Under the pieces are notes generated by a model. The model did no database searches, was not told the origin of the DNA, and saw only the letters and a list, made by a program, of their open reading frames with translations. From Clostridiales bacterium (GTDB lineage: Bacteria > Bacillota > Clostridia > Oscillospirales > Oscillospiraceae): 24,301 bases of DNA. Location: positions 1 through 24,301 of the forward strand of contig JAJQAS010000243.1 in assembly GCA_021203685.1 (NCBI GenBank), given 5' to 3'. A program made the translations under genes and the position numbers. Numbering within the stretch: position 1 is the first letter of the stretch; the number at the start of each line of letters is the position of its first letter. This document shows positions 6,201 through 13,968 of the stretch, one piece after another.

Positions 6201-8282
6201 TTATCCCCGCTTGTTCCTGCCGGAGATGACCTTCTCGGCGATGGACTTGGGGATCTCCTCGTAGTGGCTGGGCTCCATGGTGTACTGGCCGCGACCCTGG
6301 GTGCGGGACCGCAGGTCGGTGGCGTAGCCAAACATGTTGCTCAGCGGCACGAAAGCGTCGATCTGGGTGGCGCCGCTGCGGGGCTCCATGCCCTGGATCT
6401 GACCCCGGCGGCCATTCAGGTCGCCGATGACGTCGCCCATATAGTCGTCGGGGACGATGACGGAAACCTTCATGATGGGCTCCATCAGCACCGGGTCGGC
6501 GTTGCGCATGGCCTCCTTGAAGGCCATGGAACCGGCGATGCGGAAGGCCATTTCGGAGGAGTCCACCTCGTGGTAGGAGCCGTCGTACAGGGTGACCTTG
6601 ACGTCCACCACGGGGTAGCCGGCCAGCACGCCGGCCTGCATGGCTCCCTGGATGCCGGTGTCAACGGCGGGGATGAACTCCTTGGGGATCGCGCCGCCCA
6701 CCACGGAGTTGATGAACTCGTAGCCCTTGCCGGACTCGTTGGGTTCGACGATGATCTTGACGTGGCCGTACTGGCCGCTGCCGCCGCTCTGCCGCTTGTA
6801 CTTGGTGTCCTGGTCCCACTTCTTGCGAATGGTCTCCTTGTAGGCCACCTGGGGCGCGCCCACGTTGGCCTCCACCTTGAACTCACGGAGCAGGCGGTCG
6901 ACGATGATCTGCAAATGCAGCTCGCCCATACCGGCGATGATGGTCTGACCCGTCTCCTCGTCGGTGTAGGTCTTGAAGGTGGGGTCCTCCTCAGCCAGCT
7001 TGACCAGGGCGATGGTCATCTTTTCCTGACCGGCCTTGGTTTTCGGCTCGATGGCCACCCGGATGACGGGTTCGGGGAACTCCATGGACTCCAGGATGAT
7101 GGGAGCGCCGTCGGTGCAGAGGGTGTCGCCGGTGGTGGTGTTTTTCAGGCCCACGGCGGCGGCGATGCCGCCGGAGTAGACGTGGCTGATGTCCTCCCGG
7201 TGGTTGGCGTGCATCTGGAGGATGCGGCCAATGCGCTCGCGCTTCTTCTTGGTGGAGTTCATCACGGAAGAACCGCTCTCCAGCTGACCGGAATAGACCC
7301 GGAAGAAGGTCAGGCGGCCCACATAGGGGTCGGTCATGATTTTGAACGCCAGAGCGGAGAAGGGGGCGTCGTCGTCAGCGGGACGCTCTTCCTCCTCGTC
7401 GGTCTCGGGGTTGACGCCGGTGATGGCGGGCACATCCAGGGGGGAGGGCATATAGTCCACAATGGCGTCCAGCAGCTTCTGCACACCCTTGTTCCGGTAG
7501 GAGGTGCCGCAGACGACGGGGACGATGAGGTTCTCGATGCAGCCCTTGCGGATGGCCGCCCGGATCATGTCGGTGGGAATCTCCTCCTCCTCCAACACCA
7601 TCATCATGATGTCGTCGTCCACATCGGCGATGTTGTCCAGCATTTTCTGCCGGTACTCTTTCGCCAGGTCCAGCATATCCTCGGGAATCTCTTCCACGCG
7701 CATATCCTTGCCCATGGCGTCGTAGTAGATGTCGGCTTTCATCTCCACCAGGTCGATGATGCCCCGGAAGGAATCCTCAGCCCCGATGGGCAGCTGGATG
7801 GCCACGGCGTTGGCTTTCAGCCGGTCGCGGACCATGTCCAGCACATGGTAGAAGTTCGCGCCCATGATGTCCATCTTGTTGACGTAGATCATGCGGGGAA
7901 CTTTGTAGTGGTCGGCCTGGCGCCACACAGTTTCAGACTGAGGCTCCACGCCGCCCTTGGCGCACAGGACGGTCACAGAGCCATCCAGCACACGCAGGGA
8001 GCGTTCGACCTCGACAGTGAAGTCCACGTGACCCGGGGTGTCGATGATATTGATCCGGTGATCACGCCAAAAGCAGGTGGTGGCGGCGGAGGTGATGGTG
8101 ATGCCGCGCTCCTGCTCCTGAACCATCCAGTCCATGGTGGCAGCGCCCTCATGGACCTCGCCGATCTTGTAGTTTACACCAGTGTAATACAAGATACGTT
8201 CAGTTGTCGTGGTCTTGCCTGCGTCGATGTGAGCCATGATGCCGATATTTCTGGTTTTCTCCAGAGATGTTTTTCTAGGCAT
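6201..8282 (-). CDS. fusA: Translation elongation factor G
   Basis: The GTPase that drives translocation of tRNA and mRNA on the ribosome and, with ribosome recycling factor, splits used ribosomes. At 693 residues it is normal in length, with AHIDAGKT (17-24), RGITI (59-63), DTPGH (81-85) and NKMD (135-138). These are followed by domain II and the C-terminal domains III-V (GGSGQYGHV, VDSSEMAF, MEPIM). The ATG at 8282 has AAGGAG upstream. It follows rpsG by 48 bases and is co-transcribed with it. The sequence gives no sign of the degenerate second-copy EF-G type. Confidence 0.98.
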   Translation of the reverse strand: MPRKTSLEKTRNIGIMAHIDAGKTTTTERILYYTGVNYKIGEVHEGAATMDWMVQEQERGITITSAATTCFWRDHRINIIDTPGHVDFTVEVERSLRVLDGSVTVLCAKGGVEPQSETVWRQADHYKVPRMIYVNKMDIMGANFYHVLDMVRDRLKANAVAIQLPIGAEDSFRGIIDLVEMKADIYYDAMGKDMRVEEIPEDMLDLAKEYRQKMLDNIADVDDDIMMMVLEEEEIPTDMIRAAIRKGCIENLIVPVVCGTSYRNKGVQKLLDAIVDYMPSPLDVPAITGVNPETDEEEERPADDDAPFSALAFKIMTDPYVGRLTFFRVYSGQLESGSSVMNSTKKKRERIGRILQMHANHREDISHVYSGGIAAAVGLKNTTTGDTLCTDGAPIILESMEFPEPVIRVAIEPKTKAGQEKMTIALVKLAEEDPTFKTYTDEETGQTIIAGMGELHLQIIVDRLLREFKVEANVGAPQVAYKETIRKKWDQDTKYKRQSGGSGQYGHVKIIVEPNESGKGYEFINSVVGGAIPKEFIPAVDTGIQGAMQAGVLAGYPVVDVKVTLYDGSYHEVDSSEMAFRIAGSMAFKEAMRNADPVLMEPIMKVSVIVPDDYMGDVIGDLNGRRGQIQGMEPRSGATQIDAFVPLSNMFGYATDLRSRTQGRGQYTMEPSHYEEIPKSIAEKVISGRNKRG

Positions 8283-8330
8283 AACTTTGCTCCTTACAAA
8301 CAGCGTTATAAAACGTTAAATTGCGCTCTG

Positions 8331-8801
8331 TCACCAGCGGAAGTGAGCGAAGGCCTTGTTGGCCTCGGCCATCTTGTGGACATCCTCGCGCTTCTTCACG
8401 GCGCTGCCGGTGTTGTTGGCGGCGTCCATGATCTCGCCGGCCAGCCGCTCCTTCATGGTCCGCTCACTGCGGCCACGGGCGTACTGGGTCAGCCAGCGCA
8501 GACCCAGGGTCTGACGCCGGGCAGGACGGACTTCCATGGGCACCTGGTAGTTGGCGCCGCCCACGCGGCGGCTCTTGCACTCCAGGGTGGGCATGATGTT
8601 TTCCATGGCCGCCTGGAACATCTCCAGGCCGTCCTTGCCGGTCTTTTCCTGGATGATGTCAAAAGCGCCATACACGACCTTCTGGGCGACGCCCTTCTTG
8701 CCGTCGAGCATGATGCTGTTGACCAGCTTGGTCACCAGGACGGAGTTATAAATGGGATCGGGGAGAATTTCCCGTTTGGGTACATTTCCTCTTCTGGGCA
8801 C
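8331..8801 (-). CDS. rpsG: 30S ribosomal protein S7
   Basis: A primary 16S rRNA binding protein that organises the head of the small subunit near the E site. The 156-residue reading starts MPRRGNVPKREILPDP, the standard S7 start, at a GTG (8799-8801). An in-frame ATG six codons earlier is not the start: it overlaps the ribosome binding site AAGGAGGG (8809-8816), which lies seven bases before the GTG. The protein contains the conserved NSVLVTKLVNSIMLDGKK and GGANYQVPMEV regions. It lies 191 bases after rpsL, an unusually long gap with several hairpins. Confidence 0.97.
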   Translation of the reverse strand: MPRRGNVPKREILPDPIYNSVLVTKLVNSIMLDGKKGVAQKVVYGAFDIIQEKTGKDGLEMFQAAMENIMPTLECKSRRVGGANYQVPMEVRPARRQTLGLRWLTQYARGRSERTMKERLAGEIMDAANNTGSAVKKREDVHKMAEANKAFAHFRW

Positions 8802-8992
8802 TTTACTTCCCTCCTTCATATTTGAATGATTTCATAGGTACTCGAAACCCGCTGTTCGGGTTCCGTGCCTGGCAAATTGCTTTGCCCCGTGCCTGCCAGA
8901 GATTTACCCATATCTATGAATAAACGTCTTGGCAAGGCGTTGTGCCTTGCGCCGAGGCGCAATAGTACAAATTAAAGTTGTGGCGGGGAGAA
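8802..8992 (-). promoter_or_regulatory. Structured rpsL-rpsG spacer
   Basis: The 191 bases contain several perfect short stems: GGCAAA/TTTGCC (8871-8876 with 8881-8886), AACCCG/CGGGTT (8846-8851 with 8857-8862), GCAAGGC/GCCTTGC (8932-8938 with 8944-8950) and TTGCGCC/GGCGCAA (8947-8953 with 8956-8962). The last two share bases and exclude each other. CCGTGCCTG occurs twice (8863 and 8888). In E. coli the S7 repressor site lies in this same gene interval; equivalence here is an inference. Confidence 0.5.
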
Positions 8993-9415
8993 TTACTTCT
9001 TCTTCGCCTTGGGCCGCTTGGCGCCGTACTTGGAACGGGCCTGCATACGACCGGAAACGCCCTGGGTATCCAGCGTGCCGCGAATGATGTGGTAACGGAC
9101 GCCGGGCAGGTCCTTGACACGGCCGCCGCGGATCATGACCACGGAGTGCTCCTGCAGGTTGTGGCCCACGCCGGGGATATAAGCGGTGACCTCGTAGCCG
9201 TTGGACAGGCGGACACGGGCGATCTTCCGCAGAGCGGAGTTGGGCTTCTTGGGCGTGGCGGTACGCACGGCGGTGCAGACGCCCCGCTTCTGGGGAGAAG
9301 ACAAATCGGTCTCGCGGTCCTTGAGGGTGTTGCGGCCCTTCTGCAGCGCGGGGGAAGTGGACTTGTAGACGGTGGTCTCGCGGCCCTTCCGAACCAGCTG
9401 ATTAAAAGTAGGCAT
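8993..9415 (-). CDS. rpsL: 30S ribosomal protein S12
   Basis: A decoding-centre protein of the small subunit. The 140-residue protein starts MPTFNQLVRKGR at the ATG 9413-9415, with AAAGGAGG (9425-9432) nine bases upstream; a longer in-frame reading lacks such a site. It is the longer Gram-positive form of S12. TPKKPNSALRK (54-64) and GRVKDLPGVRYH (98-109) are intact, so the lysines K56/K57 and K101 linked to streptomycin response are the wild-type residues. D102 is the usual methylthiolation site. It follows the L7Ae-like gene in the str operon after 177 bases that include heptamer array R5. Confidence 0.98.
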   Translation of the reverse strand: MPTFNQLVRKGRETTVYKSTSPALQKGRNTLKDRETDLSSPQKRGVCTAVRTATPKKPNSALRKIARVRLSNGYEVTAYIPGVGHNLQEHSVVMIRGGRVKDLPGVRYHIIRGTLDTQGVSGRMQARSKYGAKRPKAKKK

Positions 9416-9500
9416 AAATGGTTTCCTCCTTTCTTCCAAAAGTTCAAAATCTATTTTAACAGAATATCCCGAAGATTATTCCGCTAAAACCAAAATAATG

Positions 9501-9534
9501 AGCTGTTAGCTATTAGCCATTAGCTGTTAGTTAG
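9501..9534. repeat. Heptamer array R5 inside the str operon
   Basis: About five units of the TTAGCTA type (variants TTAGCCA, TTAGCTG, TTAGTTA). It lies between the L7Ae-like gene and rpsL, about 85 bases upstream of the rpsL start. An extended -10-like TGTTAAAAT lies between it and rpsL on the minus strand (around 9456-9465), without a good -35. Confidence 0.72.
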
Positions 9535-9592
9535 ATACAGCCAATCTAAAGCGAACAGCAGGGTTCACGCAAATGGAATCATCAATGTCCCA

Positions 9593-9838
9593 TTACTCCC
9601 GCAGCAGGGCCGCGGCGGCGGCTCCCACAGAGATGCCGCACTGGCTGCCCAGCTCCTTCATGGTGACGCCGCACTCCAGGGGAACGTCCTGTTCCCGGCA
9701 GAGGGCCTCCACGGGGCCGGTGACGGCGGGGTCTGCGTCGCAGGCCAGGAAGACCTCTTTCGCCCGCCCGGAGAGGACGGCTTTTCTGGTTTGCTTCACT
9801 CCCACAACCTTTTTTTCGTTTTTCAGCTGGGAAATCAA
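9593..9838 (-). CDS. L7Ae-family ribosomal protein, YbxF-like
   Basis: A small RNA-binding protein (81 residues) of the L7Ae/L30e fold, which recognises kink-turn RNA. In Bacillus the homologue YbxF sits in the same place upstream of rpsL. Matching features are GVKQTRKAVLSGRAKEVFLACDAD near the start and MKELGSQCGISVGAAAAAL at the end. I place the start at a TTG (9836-9838) with AAAAGGGGG (9848-9856) upstream. The upstream in-frame ATG at 9871 falls at the predicted transcription start and would add an atypical tail. It is the first gene of the str operon and has a near-consensus promoter. Confidence 0.88.
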   Translation of the reverse strand: MISQLKNEKKVVGVKQTRKAVLSGRAKEVFLACDADPAVTGPVEALCREQDVPLECGVTMKELGSQCGISVGAAAAALLRE

Positions 9839-9876
9839 GCCGCAACGCCCCCTTTTGGCGCACCCGTGCATTTCGC

Positions 9877-9906
9877 ATTATACCATCTGCCCGGGCGGTT
9901 CGTCAA
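9877..9906 (-). promoter_or_regulatory. Sigma-A promoter of the str operon
   Basis: On the minus strand TTGACG (9901-9906), an 18-base spacer and a perfect TATAAT (9877-9882). The start of transcription would be near 9870, leaving a leader of about 32 bases before the TTG start. Confidence 0.88.
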
Positions 9907-9927
9907 CAAAAAGTTTTCCATATTTCA

Positions 9928-9979
9928 CGAAAAATGCCCGTTTCCTTCCGTCAAAATCACGGAGAACGGGCATTTTTCA
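9928..9979 (-). terminator. Terminator downstream of the CHAP amidase gene
   Basis: A 12-base-pair stem (AAAATGCCCGTT 9931-9942 with 9965-9976) encloses a smaller stem TCCGT/ACGGA (9947-9951 with 9959-9963). Both sides carry T/A runs, so it would also work on the plus strand. It lies about 120 bases after the amidase stop and ahead of the str promoter. Confidence 0.78.
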
Positions 9980-10064
9980 CGGGGGAAGCCGCCCTTTACG
10001 GCTTTTTGGTGTATTCTGAATGGCTCTGTTTTTCAAGCTCTATGCTTTTGGTTTGCAAAACCTG

Positions 10065-10097
10065 ACTAACATCTAACAGCTAACGGCTAACAGCTCA
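10065..10097. repeat. Heptamer array R6, abutting the amidase stop codon
   Basis: Four units of the CTAACAG type (variants CTAACAT, CTAACGG). On the minus strand it begins directly after the amidase TGA stop. Confidence 0.72.
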
Positions 10098-11795
10098 TCA
10101 ATAGTTGGGTTTTGCGAAGCCCAGGATGTACTGGCCGTTGATCTTGCCGCTGGAGTTGCTGCGTTTCAGGGTCAGTGTCTTTTTGCGCACCTGGTCGCTG
10201 GAGTTGCCCTCCACGGTGACGATCTTGATCTTGCTGCTGGTGTAGGTGACGCTGACCACGTAACCGATGTGGTGGGCGGTGCCCCCCTTCACGTTGGCGT
10301 AGATAATCAGGTCGCCCTGTTTGGGCACATAGCTCTTTTTGCGGGTTTTGGTCCAGCTGTAGAACCGGCCTTTTTTTTTATAATAGGAGTGGTAATTCCG
10401 CACGGCGGCGTATTTGGGGATAACGGAGGTGGAGACCCCGGCCTCCCGGGCGCACCAGCTGACGAACATGGCGCACCACGCCGCCTGGGTCATGCCGTAA
10501 TAGCGGCCATACTCGGTGCAGTTGCCCTTGCCGGAGCTGGTGCCGGAGAGCTTGCTCTTGCTGCTGCTCTCGTGGTAGCCCAGCTGGGAGAGGGCGATGG
10601 TGACGATGTTGCTGCGCTTGCCGCCGGTCAGCTTCAAGGCCATCAACGCTTTGTAGTATTTTCCCTTTTTATACGATGAGGAATACTTTAGCGTCTTGGC
10701 AGTGGTGTAGACCGTGATTTTTACGGTGGCAGCGGCTTCGTTACAGGCGTTGGTCTGGGCGGCGGTGACGGTGATGGTGGCGGTGCCCACTCCTTTCAGG
10801 GTGCATTTGCCGGAGGAATTGACCGTCACCACGCTGGTGTCGCTGCTCTTGTAGGTCAGCTTGCCGTCACCGCTGGTGCTGGCCCCAAGGGAGAAGGTGC
10901 CGCCGCTGGTGTACTTCTTGGTGTAGCTGGTCTTGGAGAGGGTGATGGTCTGCTTGACCCGGATGCCGGTGACGGTGACCTGGGCCGTGGCCTCATTATA
11001 ATTCCGCGTGGCGGCGGCGGTGATGGTAATGGTGGCGGTGCCCGCGCCGACTACGGTGCATTTGCCGTTTTCGTCCACCGTGACCACGGCGGTGTCAGAG
11101 CTTTGGTAGCTCAGCTCTCCCTGGGCGGAGGGGGAGAGCTGGAAGGTGGCGTTGCAGCTCAGGCTGTAGCTGGCAGTGTCCACGCCGGCGATCTCCTGCT
11201 GCGCCGGGGTGATGGCGTAGCTGCCCCGGGCCACGACCGCGCCCTCTGCGTCCGTCAGCTGGAGATAGAAGGTACCGCAGTCGGTGAAGGCGGGGGCGGT
11301 GACCTGCTCGGTGTAGTCCTCATCCTCATACCACTGCTCCGTCAGCGCCGCAGCGTCCAGCGATTCGCCGTCCACCGTGACCTGGTAGTCCGGGCAGATG
11401 GCCTCGCCGGTGTAGGTGTAGGAGGCGCTCTCCTGATAGGTGCCATCACCGGTCAGCCAGGCGATGGCCGCATAAGTCGTCGGCTCCTCCGGTTCTTCGG
11501 GTTCTTCCGGCTCCTGCTCGTCCGCGTCGTCCTGGGTGTCCTCCCCGTCGGCGGATCCCTCTTCCTCTGCGGCGGATACGGCGGTTTCCTCCTCAGCGGC
11601 TTCTTCCTCGGTTCCGTCCTCCTCGTCCAACAGGGATTCCACGGCCTGGGCCGCGATCTCGTAGTCATCGGAGGTGCCAAACACCGTCTCCAATACCAAA
11701 TCTTCCTCGCAGGCGGCGAAGGACGTGACCACACACATGCCTGCCATACAAATCGCCATGCTGCCGGCCAGCAGCCGCTTCCAAAGCTGTTTCAT
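10098..11795 (-). CDS. Secreted CHAP-domain amidase/endopeptidase with two Ig-like (BIG2) repeats
   Basis: A 565-residue exported protein. A signal peptide (about 1-28) ends in SFA-A. A very acidic Glu/Asp/Pro linker (about 53-106) follows, then a less clear domain (107-196). Two bacterial Ig-like BIG2 repeats lie at about 198-277 and 281-363, each with the SSDTxVVTVxxxGKCTxxGxGTATITxTA signature. The C-terminal part (about 394-565) is a CHAP cysteine peptidase/amidase with Cys441 in AAWCAMFVSWCA and His508/His509 in GGTAHHIGYV. CHAP enzymes cut peptidoglycan peptide or amide bonds, so a role in wall turnover is likely. No LPXTG or membrane anchor is seen. The ATG at 11795 has AAAGGAG upstream. 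No clear promoter was found. Confidence 0.9.
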   Translation of the reverse strand: MKQLWKRLLAGSMAICMAGMCVVTSFAACEEDLVLETVFGTSDDYEIAAQAVESLLDEEDGTEEEAAEEETAVSAAEEEGSADGEDTQDDADEQEPEEPEEPEEPTTYAAIAWLTGDGTYQESASYTYTGEAICPDYQVTVDGESLDAAALTEQWYEDEDYTEQVTAPAFTDCGTFYLQLTDAEGAVVARGSYAITPAQQEIAGVDTASYSLSCNATFQLSPSAQGELSYQSSDTAVVTVDENGKCTVVGAGTATITITAAATRNYNEATAQVTVTGIRVKQTITLSKTSYTKKYTSGGTFSLGASTSGDGKLTYKSSDTSVVTVNSSGKCTLKGVGTATITVTAAQTNACNEAAATVKITVYTTAKTLKYSSSYKKGKYYKALMALKLTGGKRSNIVTIALSQLGYHESSSKSKLSGTSSGKGNCTEYGRYYGMTQAAWCAMFVSWCAREAGVSTSVIPKYAAVRNYHSYYKKKGRFYSWTKTRKKSYVPKQGDLIIYANVKGGTAHHIGYVVSVTYTSSKIKIVTVEGNSSDQVRKKTLTLKRSNSSGKINGQYILGFAKPNY

Positions 11796-12031
11796 GTTCG
11801 CTCCTTTGTGTTCAAATGGGGTTTGCTATGCTAAAATCTTTTGGGTTTCCTTTTTTACTTAGCTTTGCGCTGAAACCCCTCCGCCACCGCCTAAAGGCGG
11901 CGGCCCTCCTTCCCTTTCAGGGCAGGGAGCGAAGCGGAAGTGCCGCTTGACGGCGGAGGCAAGAGGGCGGTCAGTAACAAAAAGGGCTGTTCTTCGTAAA
12001 AAACTTGTCCTATGCCGGATAAAATCGTCTT
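11796..12031. other. Intergenic region upstream of the amidase gene
   Basis: These 236 bases hold family B repeat copy 4 and its tail, which ends close to the pepQ-like stop codon. No terminator for the peptidase operon apart from the repeat's own hairpins, and no clear amidase promoter, was seen. Confidence 0.5.
11875..11971 (+). repeat. Mosaic hairpin repeat, copy 4 (family B)
   Basis: ACCCCTCCGCC end, CCGCC-TAAA-GGCGG hairpin, a disrupted CCCTTTCAGGG hairpin, an extra 32-base module (11922-11953), then GGAGGCAAGAGGG. The extra module is the reverse complement of a module found at the other position in copy 5. The tail (GGTCAGTAACAAAAAG...) matches copies 2 and 5. Confidence 0.78.
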
Positions 12032-13105
12032 TTACAGAACGATCAGGTCCTTGGGCGACCGGGTCAGCACCCGGCAGCCGTCCTCAGTGAGCACCACCAC
12101 GTCCTCGATGCGCACGCCGAACTGCCCCGGCAGGTAGATACCCGGCTCGGCGGAGACCACCGCGCCCAGAGGCATGGGGGCGTTGTTGGTGGGGCGGAAG
12201 CCGGGGTCCTCATGAATCTCGATGCCCAGGCTGTGGCCGAAGCTGTGGCCCATCTTCCCGGCGTATCCGGCCCCGTCCAGCACCGCCGCCGCGCCGTTGT
12301 GGACCGCCGCGCCGGTGACCCCGGCTTTCGCCAGGGAAATGCCCGTCAGCTGGGCCTGGAGGACGGTGTTGTAGACCCGCCGCATTTCCTCCGTGGGCTG
12401 ACCCACCGCCACGGTGCGGGTCATGTCGGAGCAGTAACCGCCGTACACACAGCCGAAGTCCATGGTCACGAACTCGCCCTCCTGAATCTGTTTCAGGCCG
12501 GGAATGGCGTGGGGCATGGACCCGTTGGGGCCGGAGGCCACGATGGGGTCGAAGGAGTTCCGGGCCGCCCCTTTGGACTGCATCAGGTAGGTCAGCCGGG
12601 CGGCGATCTCGCTCTCGGTAACGCCGGGTTTGATGTAATTCAGAATCTCGGTGAACGCCTGGTCGGTGATCTCCTGGGCCTTCTCCATGACGGCCAGCTC
12701 GGCCTCGTCCTTGCTGGCCCGGAGGCGGGACAGCAGGGCGCTGGCGTGGACAAACTCCGTCCCGGCGGGGAACGCCTTTTGCAGTTCCTCATAGGCGGCA
12801 AGGCTCAGGTACTGCTCCTCCACGCCGATTTTACGCAGGCCCAGGGCGGCGCACTTCTCCCCCGCCCATTTGGCGTGGGAATCCCCCGCGCCCTGGATCA
12901 TGTGGATGTCGCAGCCGGTGATTTGGTTCTGAGCCGCCTCGATGTACCGGGAGTCGGTGGAGTAATAGCTGCCCGCCGACGTCACCAGGGCCAGGCCCTC
13001 CCCGTGGAAGCCCACGGCGTAAAACTCCCCCGGCTCGCTGGTGACAGCCATGGCGTCCAGCCCGTATTCCGGCAGCAAGGCCGCGATTTTTTGCAGATGA
13101 TTCAT
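12032..13105 (-). CDS. Xaa-Pro peptidase, M24B family
   Basis: A 357-residue cytosolic metallopeptidase with the pita-bread fold that releases residues next to proline, either from peptides (aminopeptidase P type) or dipeptides (prolidase type). A creatinase-like N-terminal domain (1-130) precedes the catalytic domain. All five metal ligands are present: D216 (MDFG), D227 (CSDMTRT), H291 (GHSLGIEIHE), E320 (SAEPGIYLPG) and E334 (RIEDVV). Length is typical of the short Firmicutes enzymes. Its ATG overlaps the stop of the preceding gene as ATGA, so the two are translationally coupled; the upstream site GAAGG is weak, consistent with coupling. It is the last gene of the three-gene operon. Prolidase and aminopeptidase cannot be told apart by eye. 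Confidence 0.94.
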   Translation of the reverse strand: MNHLQKIAALLPEYGLDAMAVTSEPGEFYAVGFHGEGLALVTSAGSYYSTDSRYIEAAQNQITGCDIHMIQGAGDSHAKWAGEKCAALGLRKIGVEEQYLSLAAYEELQKAFPAGTEFVHASALLSRLRASKDEAELAVMEKAQEITDQAFTEILNYIKPGVTESEIAARLTYLMQSKGAARNSFDPIVASGPNGSMPHAIPGLKQIQEGEFVTMDFGCVYGGYCSDMTRTVAVGQPTEEMRRVYNTVLQAQLTGISLAKAGVTGAAVHNGAAAVLDGAGYAGKMGHSFGHSLGIEIHEDPGFRPTNNAPMPLGAVVSAEPGIYLPGQFGVRIEDVVVLTEDGCRVLTRSPKDLIVL

Positions 13106-13968
13106 AGCAGTTCAACCTTCTTCTGATAAATTTGTTTCATAGTGAGCGCGTCCTCGCTCTGGGTCCCTGCCGATTCGCAGATGAGGGTGGGGCTCCAGCC
13201 CCGCCGGGCAATCTCCTCCGCCAGCGGCTCGAAGTCCGGCCCGAAGCCCTGGGAGTCCGCGAAGGTCAGGTGCCGCAGCTCGCCGCCCTTGGGCGTGAAC
13301 GCAATGTGGGAAAAGTGGCTGTGGAACACTGCCGCCCGTGCCTCCCCCAGCACCTGCGCCATCCGATCCAGCATAGCACAGCAGGCCTCCGCTCCGTCCA
13401 GCTCCCCCGCCGTGCGGGCGTAGAGGTGGCCGAAGTCCACGCAGGGGAGCAGCCGCTCGTCCAGGGTACACAGCTCCAGCACCTCCTCCAGGTCGCCCAG
13501 CTGGTTCACCTTGCCCATTGTCTCCGGGCAGAGGGTCAGGTCGCCGTACCCGGCCCCGTCGCAGGCGGCGAGGATGGCGGTCAGCGACTGCTTCGCAATG
13601 GCGAGGGCCTCGGCCCGGCTGCGCTTCATCAGCGCGCCGGAGTGAACCACGATGCGCTTCGCCCCCATCCACCGGGCCGCCCGGCAGGAGTCCAGCACAT
13701 AGCCGATGTTCTTCTCCAGGCTCTCCGGGGCCGGGTTGGCCGGGTTGATGAAATAGGGCGCGTGGACGGAGAGGACGATGCCCGCAGCGGCGGCGTTCTG
13801 GCCGATTTTCTCCGCCATGGGCTGCTTGACGTGGACGCCTCTGCCGCACTGGTACTCGTAGGCGTCCAGCCCTACCGAGCGGAGCCAGGCGGGGGCATCG
13901 GCGCTGGATTTGCTGACCTCCCGGGTGAAAACCTCGGAGTTCCCCGCCACGCCGAACCGGGCGCTCAT
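13102..13968 (-). CDS. Endonuclease IV-like TIM-barrel protein (AP endonuclease family 2)
   Basis: A 288-residue protein of the endonuclease IV/xylose isomerase-like TIM-barrel superfamily. True endonuclease IV cuts DNA at abasic sites using three zinc ions. Ligand positions line up with that family: H69 (SVHAPYF), H109 (VVHSGAL), E149 (CPETMGK), D178 and H181 (CVDFGHLYAR), H216 (FHSHFSHI) and E265 (ICESAGTQ). The Asp-x-His pair of classical endonuclease IV is not clear; E230/H233 (ELRH) is the nearest match. Its ATG overlaps the yqeG stop as ATGA and its TGA overlaps the peptidase ATG. DNA repair is the first guess, but the altered metal site leaves a sugar-metabolism role open. Confidence 0.85.
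   Translation of the reverse strand: MSARFGVAGNSEVFTREVSKSSADAPAWLRSVGLDAYEYQCGRGVHVKQPMAEKIGQNAAAAGIVLSVHAPYFINPANPAPESLEKNIGYVLDSCRAARWMGAKRIVVHSGALMKRSRAEALAIAKQSLTAILAACDGAGYGDLTLCPETMGKVNQLGDLEEVLELCTLDERLLPCVDFGHLYARTAGELDGAEACCAMLDRMAQVLGEARAAVFHSHFSHIAFTPKGGELRHLTFADSQGFGPDFEPLAEEIARRGWSPTLICESAGTQSEDALTMKQIYQKKVELL

Noticed and set aside
8802..8819. Upstream ATG start for rpsG
   Set aside because: It overlaps the AAGGAGGG ribosome binding site that serves the GTG at 8801.
6264..8825. Long open frame (853 codons) on the plus strand opposite fusA and rpsG
   Set aside because: It is a codon-bias shadow of highly GC-rich genes; its composition is dominated by His, Gly, Val and Asp and it has no ribosome binding site or domain.
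9839..9871. Upstream ATG start for the L7Ae-like gene
   Set aside because: It would lie at the predicted transcription start without a ribosome binding site; the TTG at 9838 has one and gives the family length.
11977..11995. Near-match of the copy 4 repeat tail (CAAAAAGGGCTGTTCTTC) to the RND leader at 19951-19969
   Set aside because: It is a single 18-base match with one extra base; no other part of the repeat is present near 19960, so chance or a tiny remnant cannot be told apart.
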